From an uncultured Bacteroidales bacterium (GTDB lineage Bacteria > Bacteroidota > Bacteroidia > Bacteroidales > UBA932): DNA of 7,562 nucleotides. The position numbers were made by a program, and so were the translations under genes. Each line of letters begins with the position of its first letter. Position 1 is the first letter of the stretch. Positions 6,853 to 7,562 of the stretch are shown here, one piece after another. The DNA lies in contig CAMNQO010000082.1 in assembly GCA_946549475.1 (NCBI GenBank), forward strand, positions 1 to 7,562. Direction: 5' to 3'. The notes under the pieces were generated by a model. The model was not told the DNA's origin. It saw only the letters and a program-made list of their open reading frames with translations, and ran no database searches.

Positions 6853-7562
6853 TACAATTGCTGGGTACTGGAGTTATACTGGTCGGCTCCCTTCTGGGGC
6901 CAGGACGATGTTTCATCGGGGCCGGTGACGCCGGGATAGGTAAAGCAACAGGTCACGCCACGCGTAGAAGAGATATTGACATTGAGGTAGATCTTGCCAC
7001 CCTTGGCAATCTTGACGGAAGACCATACGCCCGTGTAACTGAAATTGCTGAGATAACCGCTGGCCAGCAAAAGATTGCGCAGATCGATCTGGTTGAGGAT
7101 CTCATAACTGCCACCACTGGCCGTATTGGGTTTGACGACATAATAATACCGGTCGGTCGCAAAGTGGACATTGCCGTTGTTGTCCACGGCAGCGGCACCG
7201 GAGACATAATTGCTGCCGGTCGTCACGCGCCAGCAACTCGTGCCGCCATCATCGGTGCGGCCCACCCAGATGGAATACAAGCCGCCCTCCCCGATTTTCG
7301 GATTATTCGCCCCGGAACGGTATTTCATCGGGACGATGACGACGAGGTTCTCGTGTCCCATCACGATGCCGCCCTGATCCTGCATGGCCGGCGCATCGGC
7401 ATCTGCGGTATTGGTGCCGATCTGATGGCGCCAATAGTACTTCAACCGATCGTCATCGTGGCGCGTAAGCGTATTCTCCGTACCGAAGGAGGCGGGATAG
7501 CAGCAAATGTCATAACGCCCTTTGGACTCCTGGGCGCAGGAGATGATGACATCCTTGTTGAA
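6852..7562 (-). CDS. Partial PQQ-like beta-propeller protein (C-terminal 236 residues)
   Basis: The frame is open from the right edge to the TAA at 6852-6854, so the start lies outside the window; the TTG at 7445 is internal and not a start. The visible part begins FNKDVIISCAQES and contains YYWRHQIGT, DQGGIVMGHENLVVIVPMK, AAAVDNNGNVHFAT, SSVKIAKGGKIYLN, CCFTYPGVTGPDETSSWP and QKGADQYNSSTQQL. Each piece has a counterpart in the same order in the 829-residue lipoprotein (VIVSCAQEK, DQGGIILGHNDLEVLLPLK, SPAVDNNGWVHVG, TSVKIGDDGRIYFN, LTYPGVTSPDPTSSWPQKGAD), so the two are paralogs and this one is probably also a fimbrillin-like lipoprotein upstream. It ends about 16 residues earlier than its paralog. 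Its stop overlaps the start codon of small peptide A, so it belongs to the same operon. Confidence 0.92.
   Translation of the reverse strand, partial: FNKDVIISCAQESKGRYDICCYPASFGTENTLTRHDDDRLKYYWRHQIGTNTADADAPAMQDQGGIVMGHENLVVIVPMKYRSGANNPKIGEGGLYSIWVGRTDDGGTSCWRVTTGSNYVSGAAAVDNNGNVHFATDRYYYVVKPNTASGGSYEILNQIDLRNLLLASGYLSNFSYTGVWSSVKIAKGGKIYLNVNISSTRGVTCCFTYPGVTGPDETSSWPQKGADQYNSSTQQL

Noticed and set aside
6709..6854. Peptide A as a frameshifted or read-through tail of the upstream propeller gene
   Set aside because: The propeller stops naturally just after its conserved SSWPQKGAD end. Peptide A has its own ATG and matches peptide B, which is not attached to any propeller.
7443..7445. TTG as the start of the right-edge gene
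   Set aside because: The frame stays open to the window edge and the upstream residues (VIISCAQES) match the paralog, so the TTG codes an internal Leu.

Overview
The window (roughly 55% GC by eye) looks like chromosomal DNA of a gut-type Bacteroidales bacterium. Alistipes or another GC-rich relative is a guess. The evidence is the combination of lipoprotein signal peptides with charged residues after the lipid cysteine, fimbrillin-like N-terminal domains, GLUG-repeat beta-helices and PQQ-like propellers, all typical of Bacteroidota cell-surface lipoproteins. No RNA gene, mobile element, CRISPR array or convincing terminator was seen.

Every supported gene is on the minus strand, so the locus reads from high to low coordinates. 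In transcription order: (1) 7562-6852, the C-terminal part of a PQQ-like beta-propeller protein, cut by the right edge; (2) 6852-6709, a 47-residue peptide whose ATG overlaps the previous stop (TAATG); (3) 6698-6567, a 43-residue peptide clearly related to it; (4) 6556-4067, a complete 829-residue lipoprotein with a fimbrillin-like domain and a PQQ-like propeller, paralogous to (1); (5) 4054-368, a complete 1228-residue lipoprotein with a fimbrillin-like domain, a long GLUG beta-helix and a C-terminal alpha/beta-hydrolase esterase with an intact triad; (6) 354-1, the N-terminus of another GLUG-type lipoprotein, cut by the left edge. Gaps between genes are -1, 10, 10, 12 and 13 bases. This is almost certainly one operon whose promoter and end lie outside the window.

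The large proteins are probably anchored to the outer membrane and displayed, as adhesin-like or binding proteins, one of them carrying an esterase. The least explained part is the pair of very short ORFs between the two propeller paralogs. They share an N-terminal Y-x-x-P, a central L-S-G...C, a Q-D-Y followed by an acidic stretch, and a tryptophan at or next to the C-terminus. They are easily missed by gene callers, and their presence moves the best start of the downstream lipoprotein from 6589 to about 6556. Their function cannot be read from the window.
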